NCBI GenBank assembly: GCA_019055375.1
Contig: JAHQIW010000174.1
Span: forward strand, 124,001-188,000
DNA: 64,000 nt
Direction of reading: 5' to 3'
Source of the DNA: Parelaphostrongylus tenuis
Lineage: Eukaryota > Nematoda > Chromadorea > Rhabditida > Metastrongylidae
Positions 19,265 to 32,691 of the stretch are shown piece after piece. A model generated the notes under the pieces. That model saw nothing but the letters and a program-made list of their open reading frames with translations, was not told the DNA's origin and ran no database searches. A program made the position numbers and the translations under genes. The stretch's first letter is position 1. The number at the start of each line of letters is the position of its first letter.

Positions 19265-22200
19265 GTGAGCGCTTAGAATGACAAAAACTTCATAGAAAAG
19301 AAGGCGCCTCATTTACGCGGATCTTCTGCAATTTTTCCGAAGATCCATAAAACATGGTTCTGGTTTCCTTGCTGAAAACTAGAAGAGATTCTTCCCAATT
19401 ACTGAGGATACTAAATTTCCTGTCATCTATCCATAGTTTTGATTTATACGGACGCAAACACACTTATACGTTTCGACAAGCATATCTCAGCTCGTAGTGA
19501 ACATTACCAGTTCAATCTTTGAATAAGAGAATCATATCGTTGTAAACAATGTAATAGTTTGCTTCACTTCCTTGACAAAGAACTGGACTATTTTTGGAGA
19601 TCTGAGTTTCAAATAGACTTCAAATGAAAATTGCACTCTTGAAGATTACTATATCTTGCCAAAATGGTAAAGCAAAGTGCCTTCTATACAATTTTTTTGA
19701 AAAGTATTAGAATACCAAACATTGTCTCCTACGTGAAACCTACGAAATGCAGTTCTTGACGAGTCTTCGCTGTTTTTTTTTTTTTTTTTGTTATCAAAAA
19801 GGCGGTCGTCTGGGAAGGGCGGGATAAGAATTACTGCAGCACATTCAACTTATATGGCAAAATTCTTCCAAATTCTAACAGCAGTGTGTTCGGCAAGTGA
19901 GCTTTAGTGAAACATTTAGATATGGAAGGAGTACTGTACCACTGAACTAATAAAGCCAAGCCTCTTCTGAAACTGTGATGTCAGTCTCACAAGTCTCTAC
20001 ATATCCACTCAGCATTGTTCAGTTAGAATCGCGTACGGGTTAAATTCTTTTGAGTCTCGGAGAAAATTAGCGATGGTGATGTATGTATTGATAAGGATGC
20101 ACCTGGAAGCATAGGTTGGCAACTACAGGAAACAAGGAGCACTGCAATATTCCAAGAGCATGTGGGCGGAATAATAATGAGAAGGAAACATGAGTAAGAA
20201 ATGTCACTGACGGATAACTCAACAATCATTTTTGATTTGTTCATTAATCAGTTACTGTTCATTGAACCAACAAAGTGTCAAAGACGTCTCCTTGAAAGTA
20301 CATCAAAAGCAAGCGAATGCAAGAATTCATCACTGCGTTGGTAGAAACATGATCACAATATAATAAATATCTATGAAGCTGGTCAACACCTTGGTATTGC
20401 TTTGACAGTCGACTAGAAAGGCTTTCACAAGATCCAGAAGAGAACGGAAAACAAACAACTTGAACATCAATAAACCAACTTCACTACCAACTGAGCGCAC
20501 TCGTCTAAATCAAGCGATGAGATAACCGGTGACAGACGATCAAATCTCGGGTTGCATAGGACGCCAATGGAACCGGATCAAGACACACATCTACGATACG
20601 CCATAGAGACCGCGGTGATATGTACTCACAACTATCTCTAACATCTGAAGCAAAGCTAAATTGCTGGCAAATAAACAACGGGGCATTTATTATCTGAGAG
20701 AGACCTTACCACAAACTGTACATGGCATGAGCAATAGCGATTATAGTTCCGTTAAATATCTTCCCAACTTCAAAAGATCCTATCACACCATTTGGCAACT
20801 CCTTGCCTCAAAGCGCTTGAATGAGACCAATATCATCTACTGCTATCTACATATAAAGCTCATGTCCACAGTAAACCTCTCTCATAGACAACAATCATTA
20901 AGAGGAAAATAATCTCACCACGAAACATGAGAATGTCAAAGGATATGATTCATCCGTGGATCAATCATATCTTCAAAGCACATGATGACACATTCCTCAG
21001 AACACGTAGTGCTATCCACCCACTGGATCGGATTACCGATTCAGAATTTAGACTCTGCTAAAGTGCAAGCTAGAGGGAGGGGGGGGGGGGGGGGGGGAAC
21101 TCCCGCCATTGTTAGAGAAGTGGTGAGAAGTTTTCACAAAATAAATGTCCGTTTGTAACGTGGCTGAACGATAACTGTATTCCTGCCATTCTTCTTTACG
21201 ATATGGGAGTGTTAATTCAAAAGTTCTACTGAAAATATTTCGTTTCATAATCCTTAGACTATGGTGTGAGATTTCTGCTGAAAAAAGGCCATGTAAAATT
21301 ATTTACTCTGCAGTGGTGGTTGCAGTTCAGAAATATAGAAAGGAAGAACCTGTACAGAAAAAAATGTCATGGCCGACTTTTTCGGGCTGGAAATGGTACA
21401 CTACCTAGAATTATTACCTGACATGGCGAGATATTCCTTGAAGAAAGGATTTCTGGTCAGAGGAGAACTTCGTGCAAAGTCACTCCATTCATGAGGGACG
21501 ACAATCAGGATTTTCCTAACAACCGTTCGATTTGCCTGTTACGTTTGCACTATAAACTCCTTACAATGTTTATTCTTCTTTCTCTTTGAACACTGCACGA
21601 ATGAGGTCTTATGAGGCAAACAGGAGATCTTACTGTACAGATACAAATTATAGCTAGAAAATATAATAAGAATACTATGTGCCTCAGAAGGAAGCATTTG
21701 ATAATATCAGAATGATTGCTATTCTGTTAATGCTTGTCAGTGAGCAAGTCACATATTTAATAAGAATTGTACGGACTACTACCATATCCGCACTAGTGCA
21801 GTGGAAACAGCATGAAAGAGGGATGAGTTACCCAAGTAAAGGAGAAAGGCATGGCTCCATGTAAGCCTCTCAGGACAGCCATTATTCAAATGACATACGC
21901 AAAACCCCACCCACACCATTTTGACGCAGAAGTCTCTCTATTTTGTTACGTAACTAAGACGAGAAGTGACACAGGCACTGCATGAGTAATTCTTCCTGAC
22001 ATATTACCAAGACAAATGTCAGCAAACCGGCTAAGACCAACCGTCATGTCTTTTTCAACTATCAGACATATCAAAACTTTCCGCGCTCTTCAACATTAAC
22101 ACGACAACATGTCCTCACGATATCAAATGATGGTGCACACTCGAGAATTTACACCGAGTTTTACTACGACTTATCTTCGATGTCTTCAAAGTCTTTTCGC

Positions 22201-23267
22201 ATACAAATTTATTCGTTTAGTTTTTTTATTGATAGAAAGGTGATAACATAATATAAGCACAGAGAGGCTGACACATGATGTGTTATTCATCATTATGATT
22301 CCTAAGCGGTGCTTATTATAGAGGGAAGAAACTTAATATTAGAAAGATAAGGGCCACAGAAGAGTGATGTACAAGTGAAAGGGACATGGACACTACTTTT
22401 ATTTTGAGAAATACAAATATTAATGTAATCAGTAAGCAGAGTTTCGTTATGAAACGACAATAATGACGTATGACGTGAAACGAACAAACATGCCACAATG
22501 TGGACAACTGTGCTTGTAACAGCTGAGCCAAGATGGTTATATGTGTAGAAAAAAATCGTTAAGCTTCATGGAAACTGGAAAATCAAGCAGTTCTAAGACG
22601 TCGGAAGTCTCACTTCAATAAATAATGTGTTTTTTTCCAAAAATATCCATCATTCACACTTGAATCACTTTTCCCATCTACAACGAGCAAGCTCAATCCA
22701 TAATTTTTCCCAGATATCATTAGTACTGTTCTGATTATTGGTACTACCCCAGATAGTTTACTACCTCATGAGTCACTACTGATTCACGGCCACATTGCAG
22801 GGTGTGTTCGTGGATTTCAAACTGCGCTATGCTGGGCGAGGGCCATAATCTTAACAAGGTCATCCAAGTTGAGAACAAATATTTGATATTAGCATCCAGT
22901 AGCTGAGCCAAGATTGAATCAATGCAAGGAATCATCACATCCTTATCAGACATAGCGGTTGACACCTTTCGTGCTTCTTAACTGATCAGAGAGTAGATGA
23001 GGCGTGCGACAGATTCGAATGGAAACTTTGACATGCGGGGTTCATAATACATATGACTATAGGTGAAAAGGTTAAAAGATTTAGAGCTTGGTGTTGATTA
23101 ATCTCATAAAAATACTCTATGCATTCCGACCAAATAAGCACCCTAGAGGTGATTGGCCTGTACAATTACTGGCGGTTCAGATGCCTGAACTTAATGTTGT
23201 TAATCGTCTGAATGAGTGTGGTATTCTTGACTCTCAGACCGATTCGCCGACCTCGAATGCTTGAAGG
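19265..23267. other. Long stretch without recognisable genes
   Basis: It contains a poly-T run (19771-19789), a poly-G run (21076-21098) and short unremarkable ORFs of up to 83 codons. The stretch 20270-21030 has few stops in one or another plus frame and could be a worn retroelement, but I see no reverse transcriptase or integrase motif. Confidence 0.4.
21076..21098. repeat. Poly-G run
   Basis: Over 20 consecutive or nearly consecutive G bases. It could form a G-quadruplex and is prone to sequencing-length error. It creates the proline-rich minus ORF that crosses it. Confidence 0.9.
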
Positions 23268-23347
23268 GTATCGCTTGCAGAACACAGGATCAAACTGACG
23301 ACCGTTTGTGTACTACAGGTTACTCTAACCATTGTCCTACAAACACC
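23268..23347 (-). mobile_element. tRNA-derived fragment
   Basis: On minus: gtttgtaggacaatggttag (A-box context) and gtcagtttgatcctgtgttc (B-box context), at tRNA spacing. The cloverleaf is imperfect and no tail is assigned. It is a tRNA pseudogene or SINE head. Confidence 0.5.
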
Positions 23348-26340
23348 CAGATACGATCCTGAAACTTAAAACATCAGCAAGTCAAGAAATTAACAGCATT
23401 GTTTATTCCTCGAACATTCTCAGATCTCAGTGAATTCCCATTCAACGAAAAGTCTCTCTAGGGAAAGATGTTTTTTTTTTGGTGTAATTCATTCGACTTA
23501 ATCTTCTCTCCCTTAAATGTGACGATTTTCAATTTCGATCGATGTGGAAGATAGTGTGTCATTGAACAGACTAAAACGTGAACGCGCTGAGGTCAATGAT
23601 GGCTATTCAAACCCGAAATTGGCTTCCAGAGACATACCATATTGCCGCTTCCCTATCCGTGTTACGGTTACAATTCCTATCACTTATTGCTGTTGTACTT
23701 TCACCCAATTGCCATTTTTAGACAGTACACTGTTCATGAGCAAAGAGATGGTAATATTCAGGGAATTGACAAAAAGGCAGTATGAAATCTTCTCAAATTA
23801 GAGAAACTTTGGTCCGTTGGTGTTTTCTGTGATTCTAGGTCCTCGAAAAACATTGACTGAATTCAAGGCTTTAGGGCGCAGAGATAAAAAAGTGTTGTTC
23901 TCAAGCAATATCAACTGTAAGTACATATATAATTCTGTAAGTTCTATACACATCACAAGTGGTGAACTACGGATTTGAGAAATATAGCAGGACGAATAGC
24001 CAACCTTCATAGAAATCAAGAACAGCAGGTAAATCATCTCTCGACTGCAAGTGAATAGAAAAATATCACCTGTTGTCACGTTAATCAACAACTACTTAAA
24101 AAAGAAAATATCACCTGTTGTTGAGTTAATCAACGAGTGAATCAAGCGAGAGACAATATACTCTTTGCTATGATACTGAACTAAAGTCGCACAAGAATAT
24201 GAAGAACATCGGGTTTTGTTCCGTTACTTTTTTCAGGTTTTTTTGCAATACGAAAGGACTATGAGAACCTCAACAGAGAATTTCGTGGAGAGGTTTACTT
24301 GATTGGGCCCCCAGATGGGAAAATATCTAGTTTCTTCTTGAGCTTGAAAGATTCAGCGAGCCGATGATTTTCTAATTTGTATCACAGTACGGAACCGAAG
24401 AACACTTTCACACTACTGAGACAACAAGTTAGTTGGTAGAAGTTCCAGTAAGTAAGCAATCACATTCATGTGTGAGTGCGCAAGTGTTCTTGGGTACATG
24501 TAGATAGTATCGCTAGTTCAATCTAAAACCTGCAAGCAAGTAACTGATATGGATACGCAAATAGGTAAAGGTTAAGCCATTTCTGGGCAATCAAGGTCAT
24601 TTTAGCCCCCGACCTCTAAAAGGATTTTTTTTTTGCTGGACAGAGGTTTTCCTATATTCGAAAAGTGAAATTTCGTCGATCTCAATACTGTGTTTGATTT
24701 CTGTTAAAAACCTTTTTTGATGCGCCAAAGCAGCAAAAATAAAAGTGTGTTTCATAGGGCCTGTGGATGGCTTTTCATCAGATAACACTTAAGTTATCTT
24801 ATAGCATAAATTTTGATATTTTCAAAGCCAAGTTTGATTTATGAAAAGTCTTTATAGTGCGCTGTACGAGAAAAAGTACGATTACGTTCCGCATTCGAAG
24901 GTTTGTTATCACGTTAGTGTTACTTATTCACAAAAAGTTCACGAGGCGTGGAGAAAATTATGGAGCATCACAATAACACAAAATCGTGAAGTTTTTACTA
25001 AAAAGAGGAAAAAGTCTATTGATTAACGAAAATCGCGCGTCTAGTGCGAAATTGATTTTGCTACCATCTAGAAATCCAGAAAGAATGAAGATCACCTCCA
25101 ACAAGTAAACCTCACGTACATACCTAAGGAGAACCCTGGAATCAAACCTAGTCACGCCCTAGCCTGCTTCAAAGAAATAACTATTAACGACATATCAATA
25201 AGCAATATAATCAGCTTACCAAAAGGACTCTGATGGCCCAGATTTTGAATTATACTAAGTGATGTCTAGTTCCAGAGTCACTCATAAATGCGGAGTTGCC
25301 TTTCTTGCAGAGAATCACCAACCAATAGACTTACAAAATGTGGGGAGAAGTGATAGAAGAAGATCTTGTAGAGAGAGGTAACACTAGTAACTGAAGTTGT
25401 ATAACGTGCAGAAAACACTAGCGACGCCCCTGTAAGACTTTGTTAACTAGAAGACTAAAATGATCGTATTTCAATGTCCACGCCCAATATTAACAAGGGG
25501 ATAGAGCGAATCATGTATTATTACTAATCTGATTTTCATTATCAAATCAAGATGAACGGATACGTCTTCTCATGGGTTCGGCCTTTCAATATCACGCCAT
25601 GTTGTGGGTGAAGAACCGCAACCATGAAAATTTGCGCCGGATAGCACAAGACCCGTACATCCAAAAAGCCTCACTGCATTTCACATCGATACACTGTTTC
25701 GACTACTCAAACGCCACTCACCAGAGTGTTAGGTTTTTACTCAGTGTAAGACCAGCAATGCAGTGTTGTTGAACAAGGAGGGATGGCTATATAACAATAA
25801 AAACTGTCGTTCAATTTGACTGTTGACTATTGGCTAGCGCCCATTGACTCAAGACGTCTCTCAACACAACTGAGGGAACAATGAGAGAAGGAAGCCATGC
25901 GAGCAAGTAGTGTTTTGAAATGAATTTCCAAAAGAAAAAAAACATACTCTTTTTGCGGTAAGCCACAGCTATACATTAGCAAGAATTTTTTGGTGTAAAA
26001 GAGAAAACGCACTACTGGACTTTCATCGACTTAAGAGGGCTTTGATTAAGTTAAGAGGGAGTAGGTATCGAGAGTCCTGGTGAGTTGATTTGCTGCTGGT
26101 TAGGATTTGAAAAACTAGAAACATCTTTAACAATGACGTTAAAAAAGATTCTAAAGCGCGATAAGATCTTGCGAAAATTATTTACAGGTCTCTCGTTTGA
26201 ACGATATGCGAAGATCGAAATGGGATAAAATGGGAGTGAAAGTATATGATTGGCATTTGCACCATCTTCGCCTAACTGACGATTCTGTTCTTGCAACATA
26301 GAGCACTACAGAATCGCCAAGTTCGACGACGCGTAAGAAT
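23348..26340. other. No gene supported; small local duplication
   Basis: A 97-codon minus ORF (23798-24091) and others lack motifs. The only structure seen is the direct duplication at 24062-24134, plus a weak R1-like stretch at 24620-24760. Confidence 0.35.
24062..24134. repeat. Direct duplication, unit spacing about 46 bp
   Basis: aatatcacctgttgt followed by gttaatcaac occurs twice (24062 and 24108), with about 25 of 27 bases shared. Confidence 0.7.
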
Positions 26341-26475
26341 TTGTTAACTGTGAGGGTACGTTCAGCCATTGAAGAAGGCGCTGTCGCCGAAACATCAGCC
26401 AGTTATCCGTACACCGATCTAATAACAACAATCAACAACACCAACGTCATATACGAACCTCGCGCGAGCCAGACA
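26341..26475 (+). repeat. P repeat, copy 1
   Basis: It shares with 36945-37060 the hairpin-containing core ttgaagaaggcg, then cgccgaaacatcagc, followed by a CAA-rich stretch (aacaacaatcaacaac) and cctcgcgcgagcc. It lies about 170 bp beyond the 3' end of the minus-strand RTE fragment. The core looks like a hammerhead fragment, but the required stem III and stem I are not present. Function is unknown. Confidence 0.5.
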
Positions 26476-26639
26476 GCTATGTTTTCATCACCTGCATCAC
26501 CTGTCATTCCGTTGGTCGTCGAGTGACTCGAGCGGGTGCCAGCAACATTTCCATTTTTTCCCTATCGCGTGAAAGAGTAGCCCAGTGAGTCCCCTTTGCC
26601 CTAAGGATTCGCTGAGCATCATATTTTTGCGCATTTTCT

Positions 26640-26965
26640 TCTGTTGAGCCTTTCCGAGGTGCTATATTCAATAAACAATATCAATAACACCTCGGAACGG
26701 CTTAAGAGAAGAAAATACTCATTTATTCGAACTATGTCGAGGTTAATGGATAATCGGTCCTGGGATTCTTCATATCTTTCTTCTATGCTTTTCTTGAAGA
26801 AATCGGACCGACTGGTCGGTGGTCTTTCTGTAGAGCGCTTGATATCCCGAGTAATCCAGTCGGTAACGGCTCTCGTCCATCGGTTGACGTTGAAGCGCAT
26901 TACGTGTCCGGCCCACCTTGTTTTCGATATCCTGGCGTGTAGAACGCCGTCTCTGATCTTCAATG
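26640..26965 (-). pseudogene. RTE-type LINE, C-terminal fragment
   Basis: Read on minus, the ORF gives KIRDGVLHARISKTRWAGHV, then RWTRAVTDWITRD and RPPTSRSDFF. This is the characteristic end of nematode RTE retrotransposon polyproteins (the family reads IRDA-A-A--SK-RWAGHVMR, then RW-RAV-DW-PRD-KR--GRPP-RWSDFF). The typical W in RWSDFF is S here, and the final HWATLARDRDKWKNYWR motif is lost after EERYEE. The reverse transcriptase and endonuclease are absent. The 3' flank (26650-26695) contains a hairpin, ccgaggtg against cacctcgg. It is a 5'-truncated relic. Confidence 0.75.
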
Positions 26966-28700
26966 GTTGACGTAGGTATTTATACTTAGATTGATTTGTT
27001 GACTATCGACTGAATCTCAAAAGTTGATGTTCGGGAAGATTGGTCTTGTTTCAGATGATTTATTCATGCTGCTCTGTAAACTGCGAGTAGTTTGCATTTG
27101 ATGCGAAGATTGAAAACGACTCATTCCAAGAGTGGGAAGGAGTATGCGAGCGGCTTGACAAGATGAGAGCAGCATCAAGGTTGTAGTGAAGAGTACAAAG
27201 CAGACGTGATTTTCGCCTTTTTTCTATTTCACGATACTTCGCACCACCTGAACCTGACGTAAACAATGAACGATCGCTCGGTTATTATCGAACGCATAAT
27301 AAAAAACATGTTTCCAGAAGTGTCGTGCAAGTGATAAAGGAGAATTTTTTTTTGGATCTACACTAAGGACAAGAGATAAAGCTATATGTGCTCAGATCTT
27401 GAGAATAGTAGGCTGAAAGGCTGAACAGACGATGCGTCTTGATAGAACCGTTGGGAAGAATTCCCCAGTAGCTGCATTCAACAGTATATCAAACACATAA
27501 CGTCAAATCACCGACCAGATGGACACTCTTCTTCATGAAGATCTTGGAAAAGAAATCGCTCAAAGCACTTGATGTGAGAACACGTGTAGAAATGGTTGAG
27601 AAAGTCACGCTATCATCACTGTCTGTCCAAGCAAAGTCAACTTTTTGATTGGATAGATGGCTACTTTGATTGATCCTCGGGTAGGAAAATTAATTCCAGA
27701 TATGGTCAGTCTCATAGTAACGATAATCAGAGCTTGAGCAAGGGTAGAGTGGAGCAGTTGGTAGATGAAAGACATAAATTATGAATATGAAACAACTATA
27801 AATTTGTAACAGAAAAAAATGTGGTACTTAGAAGCCGACGTACGCTAGAATTAGACAAATAACTCGTACACTGAATCGGACGTACGTCATACAATGAGGA
27901 ATTGATAAATGGACACACTCACAACATGTTGATTACTTCAATGATTATCGATGAAAATTATGCAAACCCAACCACTTTCAGCTAAGGTCGAATCCTAATC
28001 GGATAGCACAAACCTCATATAACTGCACATAACCGTTTCGCCAGCTGTCAGCTGCGCTAGCATCCAAAAAACTGCTCGCTAGAATGGATGCCCTGCCATC
28101 GGGTCTCTAAGAGTAGCCCAGCAGCATGGAGAAGCATGTACTATAGCTATAATGTACATGGATACAGAAGCTCAAAGGCCTGCTTAGTGCGACGATTTCG
28201 TACAAGAAAGGTGATAACAGAAGGTTCTATAAAGGAAGCGATATTGGCAGATTTAAAAGGCTGGAGCAGATCACTGGACTTTGTGACATCATGATGCTCG
28301 TCCACGTTTCCGTAGGTGGAATCGTCAGAAAGTTGAGGACTGGTATAGGCCATTGCGAGCCAGCTGGACGCACCTCATAAAGACGCCTTGTTTTGAGGTG
28401 TCGCAATGACCTTGTATCGATCGCTGGGAAGCAGATTATGGAACATTCTTCATATTGACCTTTTGTGTGGATACCACCAGCCTCTATGGAGATAGTCACT
28501 TCCACGTACGATTAAAGCCGTAAGATATGGACGTCAAAATGGTTTGAACGTCAATAACAGCACACTCATAATCTCAACGAAAACATAACCTGGTTTTTCG
28601 GTAATCCTTCTCAGGATTATGTAATTCCCTCGTTAGATCAATCGAATCGCCTTCTTTCCTTATAGTATAGCCCAACTATTCATATCACGCCTTTCATTAA
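26966..28700. other. No recognisable feature
   Basis: Several ORFs of about 68-92 codons occur near 28.1-28.5 kb on both strands without any motif I know. Confidence 0.35.
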
Positions 28701-29283
28701 TAGGTTGGGGGAAAAGTGCTGAGAAAATGTTGGTAAAACATTTATTTATGCACTATTACACCCGAACAAAGACAAACCTAATAGTCAAAGTACTCCCTCC
28801 AACTTCAAGCATTTCTTGCCGCTTCTTTGGCATAAGGCCAATTTCACAAGTGTAAAAGTCTGATTTCTTGCTGCTGAAGAAATGAATGACCGAGTTGTCG
28901 AAGAGGGATTTTTTCCAATCGTGTCAAGCACAGCTTGACGATCAACTTCTTTTGGACGACTCAAACGCGGCTGATCTTGCAAACTTTCTTCGCCTTCGTC
29001 AAACTTTTCAAACCACCTGCACACAGTACTACTGCCAACTATGTCTGCGCCCCAAACCAGATTGATGCGCTCACTTGCCACCGTTGCATTTGAACCCAGC
29101 GGCCATTCCTGCATCATCAACAACCTAGTTTGCTCGCTTGTTAACTCCATCTAGAAATAAGTGAATAAATTATATACCAATCAGCGCGGGAGAAGGCGGG
29201 CTCTCAAATGTGCTCAAAAACACGAAAAAGCCGGCACCCAAAAAAGTTAGAAGCATTTTCTCAGAACTTTTTTTCTCAACCTA
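28701..29283 (-). mobile_element. Internally deleted mariner, reminiscent of hookworm bandit
   Basis: A compact element of 583 bp with TA at both ends (28701-28702 and 29282-29283) and terminal inverted repeats of about 30 bp: TAGGTTGGGGGAAAAGTGCT on the left, TAGGTTGAGAAAAAAAGTTC as the reverse complement of the right, with tgagaaaatg in both. It contains the start and the extreme end of a transposase gene with the catalytic middle deleted. Such elements can be mobilised in trans if a full-length relative exists. It is the best-preserved mariner end pair in the window, so it may be the youngest. The comparison to bandit is from memory. Confidence 0.8.
28785..29150 (-). pseudogene. mariner transposase, HTH domain only
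   Basis: A 121-codon ORF starts MELTSEQTRLLMMQEWPLGS. Residues 1-60 form the first helix-turn-helix with VCRWFEKFDEGEESLQDQPR, then RPKEVDRQAVLD opens the second. After residue about 87 (SSTTR) the catalytic domain is missing. The remaining 34 residues come from reading the true C-terminus in a shifted frame; the correct frame shows NWPYAKEAARNA-like residues. With none of the three catalytic aspartates it cannot transpose. It could at most bind the inverted repeats. Confidence 0.75.
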
Positions 29284-30939
29284 TTAGTTCGGTAACAAGC
29301 AAAGCGTAATGATGACCTGAGAACTATGAAGTTTCATCTGTGATTCTCAGTTGAATGATATGTGTCAAAGCTGATATTTAGATGATTTACTGGAGGAGAT
29401 ATGATATGGTTGAGTTCGACTGATTCGACTTGGCTACATGATTGCTCAAATTGCCAAAGTGTAGCCCGTTAAGAGGAGAATCGCTCAGTCGATGACGTGA
29501 ATACGACATCATCAATTAAACATAGACTTTCTCCTTGGGTTCAAAAATAGTCTGCTATGGACTTAGACTTCTGTTCGCTTTGAGACTGTGAGTTTTCATG
29601 TCAATTAAGTCCTCAAAGTTGTATGATTGAGTATGCACGTCGCTGAACTTCCTTTGCGATCTCACTACAATTTGATAGTTCGCCACCCATTTGTTCTTCC
29701 AGTTTTGCTCGCATCTTCTCCGACGATACAGTGATCTCGTTGGTTAATCGAATAAGTCATCCCTCGGAGGCTTTCAGATTTCAACTAACAATAGTTTTTT
29801 TTTTGTTTCGAGAAGACATTATGACAGCTTTTTTCTACAAAATAAAAGACCGTTGGGTGAATGATAGATGTGTAATCGTTGACGTACCGAATGAAGTCTT
29901 TTCTTGAAAAGATGAGAAATGGTTTCGCTGTTTGTTCAACGGATCCCCCTCTAATGCTTATTATTTCGTACGTACAAACAAAGCAGTACCATGTTTGATT
30001 AACGGATTAGTTGAGTTTTACGGGTGCAAAAAGAGCTGAGTGATTGTCGAAATCGTGATTTGCGTTGTCAAAGGCAGTAAGGTAGGCAGTGTGAAAGGTA
30101 GTTTGTTCTTAACTGATACATGTGCTTCCAGGGCCCACATCGTCCTACGCAATCCAAGATTCAATGGTGTGTTATCGGCGTCCATTCTCTCACTTTCGAA
30201 ATCCCATCTGAACGTCATATCACTCTCGAATCTTCCTCGTAGGCGTACATTGCTCCGAAACGTTTTCTCTATCATTTCATTAAGAATCGCTCTTTGAGTC
30301 GAGGAGGAGTCAAAATTTGAGAACGATCCCCCGCTGAATTTTTACGAGTTCACAATGCTGTCCAACTTCTCTTCAGCTCAGGTGACTAGTCAGAGGATGG
30401 AGATGAGTAACAGATTGAGAGATACACGGAGGAAAGTTTCGAGTCACTACAGAAGCTACCAGCCAATCGTTACGCAGTATTTATCTCACAAATATGACTT
30501 TCCTGGAGAAACTGCCTACGCAAAGCATGGAGGCCTCGAAGTCAAAAGATGGAACTGACGTCGCTAGGCTGAACGATCGTGTCAACGTCTGCGATCACTC
30601 TCAGCGCACTACGGTGTATCTCGTCCGATCGCCACCACTTTGAGAAAATCGGCCTAATTTTTCCGTTTTGATTCAGCACAACGATCACATTACGCTTAGA
30701 AAATTTCCCCGACATGCTAGTGAAAACAAGGAGAGATTGAAATGTATCAAGCAATTTTATTCTGTGTAATTTCGCTAATAAATTGAAAGGCAGTTTGTCA
30801 AATAGTCTTCTCAAAATCTTCAATCATCTCATAGAGGACATCCGCCGTAAAGTTGTTTAGCTATCTCAAAATCCTATCACCCTTGTGTTTCGCACAGTAA
30901 AAATATTGTTTTTCTTGCTTATCGTCTTTAATTTCCTAG
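29284..30939. other. No recognisable feature
   Basis: ORFs of 60-93 codons at 30.0-30.8 kb occur on both strands without domain or splice support. Confidence 0.4.
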
Positions 30940-31113
30940 TTGCAAATACACACAGCACACGCACATGCATACGAACACAATCACATCTACATATATATAC
31001 GCACATATATATGTATATATATGTATCTAGATAGCCATTTAGACACACACCGATATGTATTATTTATATACACATATGTATATAATTATATTATGCATAA
31101 AATTGTATTTATG

Positions 31114-31176
<63 letters not shown>

Positions 31177-31185
31177 TATATATAT
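30940..31185. repeat. TA-rich microsatellite tract
   Basis: It begins with CA- and TA-rich simple sequence and ends in a pure (TA)n run at about 31117-31185. The long tyrosine-isoleucine ORFs across it are low-complexity artefacts. Confidence 0.9.
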
Positions 31186-31765
31186 GGTTCCTTTATGTTC
31201 TCTGGAAAAAATGAAGAAACGATTTCTTTCCCTGAACAAGAACTTTTATAAAAGTGCTAGTAATCAATCGAAAGCTCGAATTTCTGGCTACTGCGTGTGA
31301 CAGGTTTCTGTACAAGCCTTTTTTATAACGTTGTTGCAGAAAGAAAATATTTCTGTTTCACACACGCATATTTCTCGCTGGGCAGAACTGTTTCCTGGAA
31401 TTATGAGTGACTACAAGATAGCGTAAGATTCATTAATTTGTACCGACTTCTTCTCCGTTCTGAACGTAAATCCACATGAAACGTATGATTCTGATACTAC
31501 GAGATTTCCTCTACACGCTCATATGTTTTCCTGCTTCCAGCAAAGTGATAGAAAGCGCGTGGTCGATGTAAAACATAATTTTATTTCGGATGCTACAGCG
31601 TTATAAAAAGGTCTTTTGAAAAATTGAGCATGTAGCGCAGTAGCCAGAGATTTGTGCTTTCGAATGACTGCTAATACTCCCACTCTTATGAAAAGTTCTT
31701 GCCCAGCGAAAGGGGCCGTTTCTTCATTTGCCCCTGGATAACATAAGAAAGCCCATATATACATA
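31186..31765. repeat. R1 palindromic element inside a TA tract
   Basis: The left arm (31190-31400) and the right arm (31560-31760) are inverted copies: gaagaaacgatttctttccc at 31210 against the complement of gggccgtttcttcatttgcc at 31711. They share tcgaaagc and ctggctactgcg blocks. TA-rich microsatellite flanks both sides, as expected if the element inserted at a TA target in a TA tract. Length is about 575 bp. No transposase. The 97-codon minus ORF is a shadow of the right arm. Confidence 0.65.
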
Positions 31766-31789
31766 TACATTATGAATGTATAAATGTGC

Positions 31790-31846
31790 ATATATATATC
31801 ACGCGCAGTCATATGCGTTTATTCATATTCATCAATATCCATTTGC

Positions 31847-31916
<70 letters not shown>
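31790..31916. repeat. TA microsatellite
   Basis: A degenerate TA stretch followed by a pure (TA)n run at 31843-31916, on the right side of the R1 palindrome. Confidence 0.95.
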
Positions 31917-31921
<5 letters not shown>

Positions 31922-32691
31922 TCATCTACATCCGAAATCAGTTCAGTGAGTGGCAATGTGAGTCACTAATGAGAAATATGAACAATGTGCAGTTGATAAT
32001 TGGGATGAAAAGTAAACTGCTTTACATTGACAATCAGACGAGACCCTAATAGAATCACGATCAACGACGAGACATTCAAATCTTTTTACACATCATGTAA
32101 CGTTGATTTTACCACGTCGCTCGCCATGTGTTTGGTCGAGTTTGCTCAAACGAACCGGAATAGGCGTCTTCAAGTTTCATTTTAATGACTTTATACTAAA
32201 AATCAATACTACCGCTCATACCGAGGTTTTTAGAATGTTAGCCGCATTGATTAAATGTTGGCAATTATAATAATAAATTGTTTTCGAAGCATTCAATTAA
32301 CGTTGCTGGTCAGAAGAAATCCACTAAGAGGTCAAGAAATGACAGATGGTATCCGAAAATATGAATGGTCATTATCATATGAAAAGTTGAGTGATGTAAA
32401 GATATTGAAAAGGTGAGATATATCAAAGGGAGAATTGAATTCTCTGTGCTGGTAGGTGAAATGACCAAAAAACACCGACACTGGCTTCTTGCAATTTCAG
32501 AGGGAAATTTTGTGAAACCACCATCATAGTTCTTTGATAGAATTTGTACGGGTAGTAAAGGAGTCATTAAAATGAGTCATAGAGCTCTATGAATTCTGCA
32601 GTGCGTTTTTTCTTGCAATAATACATCCACGTTGAGCTATTCAAACTAATATAATTGCTAAGGGTATGCATGTTTTGAGCTGATAGGTCTA

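Noticed and set aside
30940..31300. Tyrosine- and isoleucine-rich ORFs of 81-103 codons
   Set aside because: Translations of TA microsatellite.
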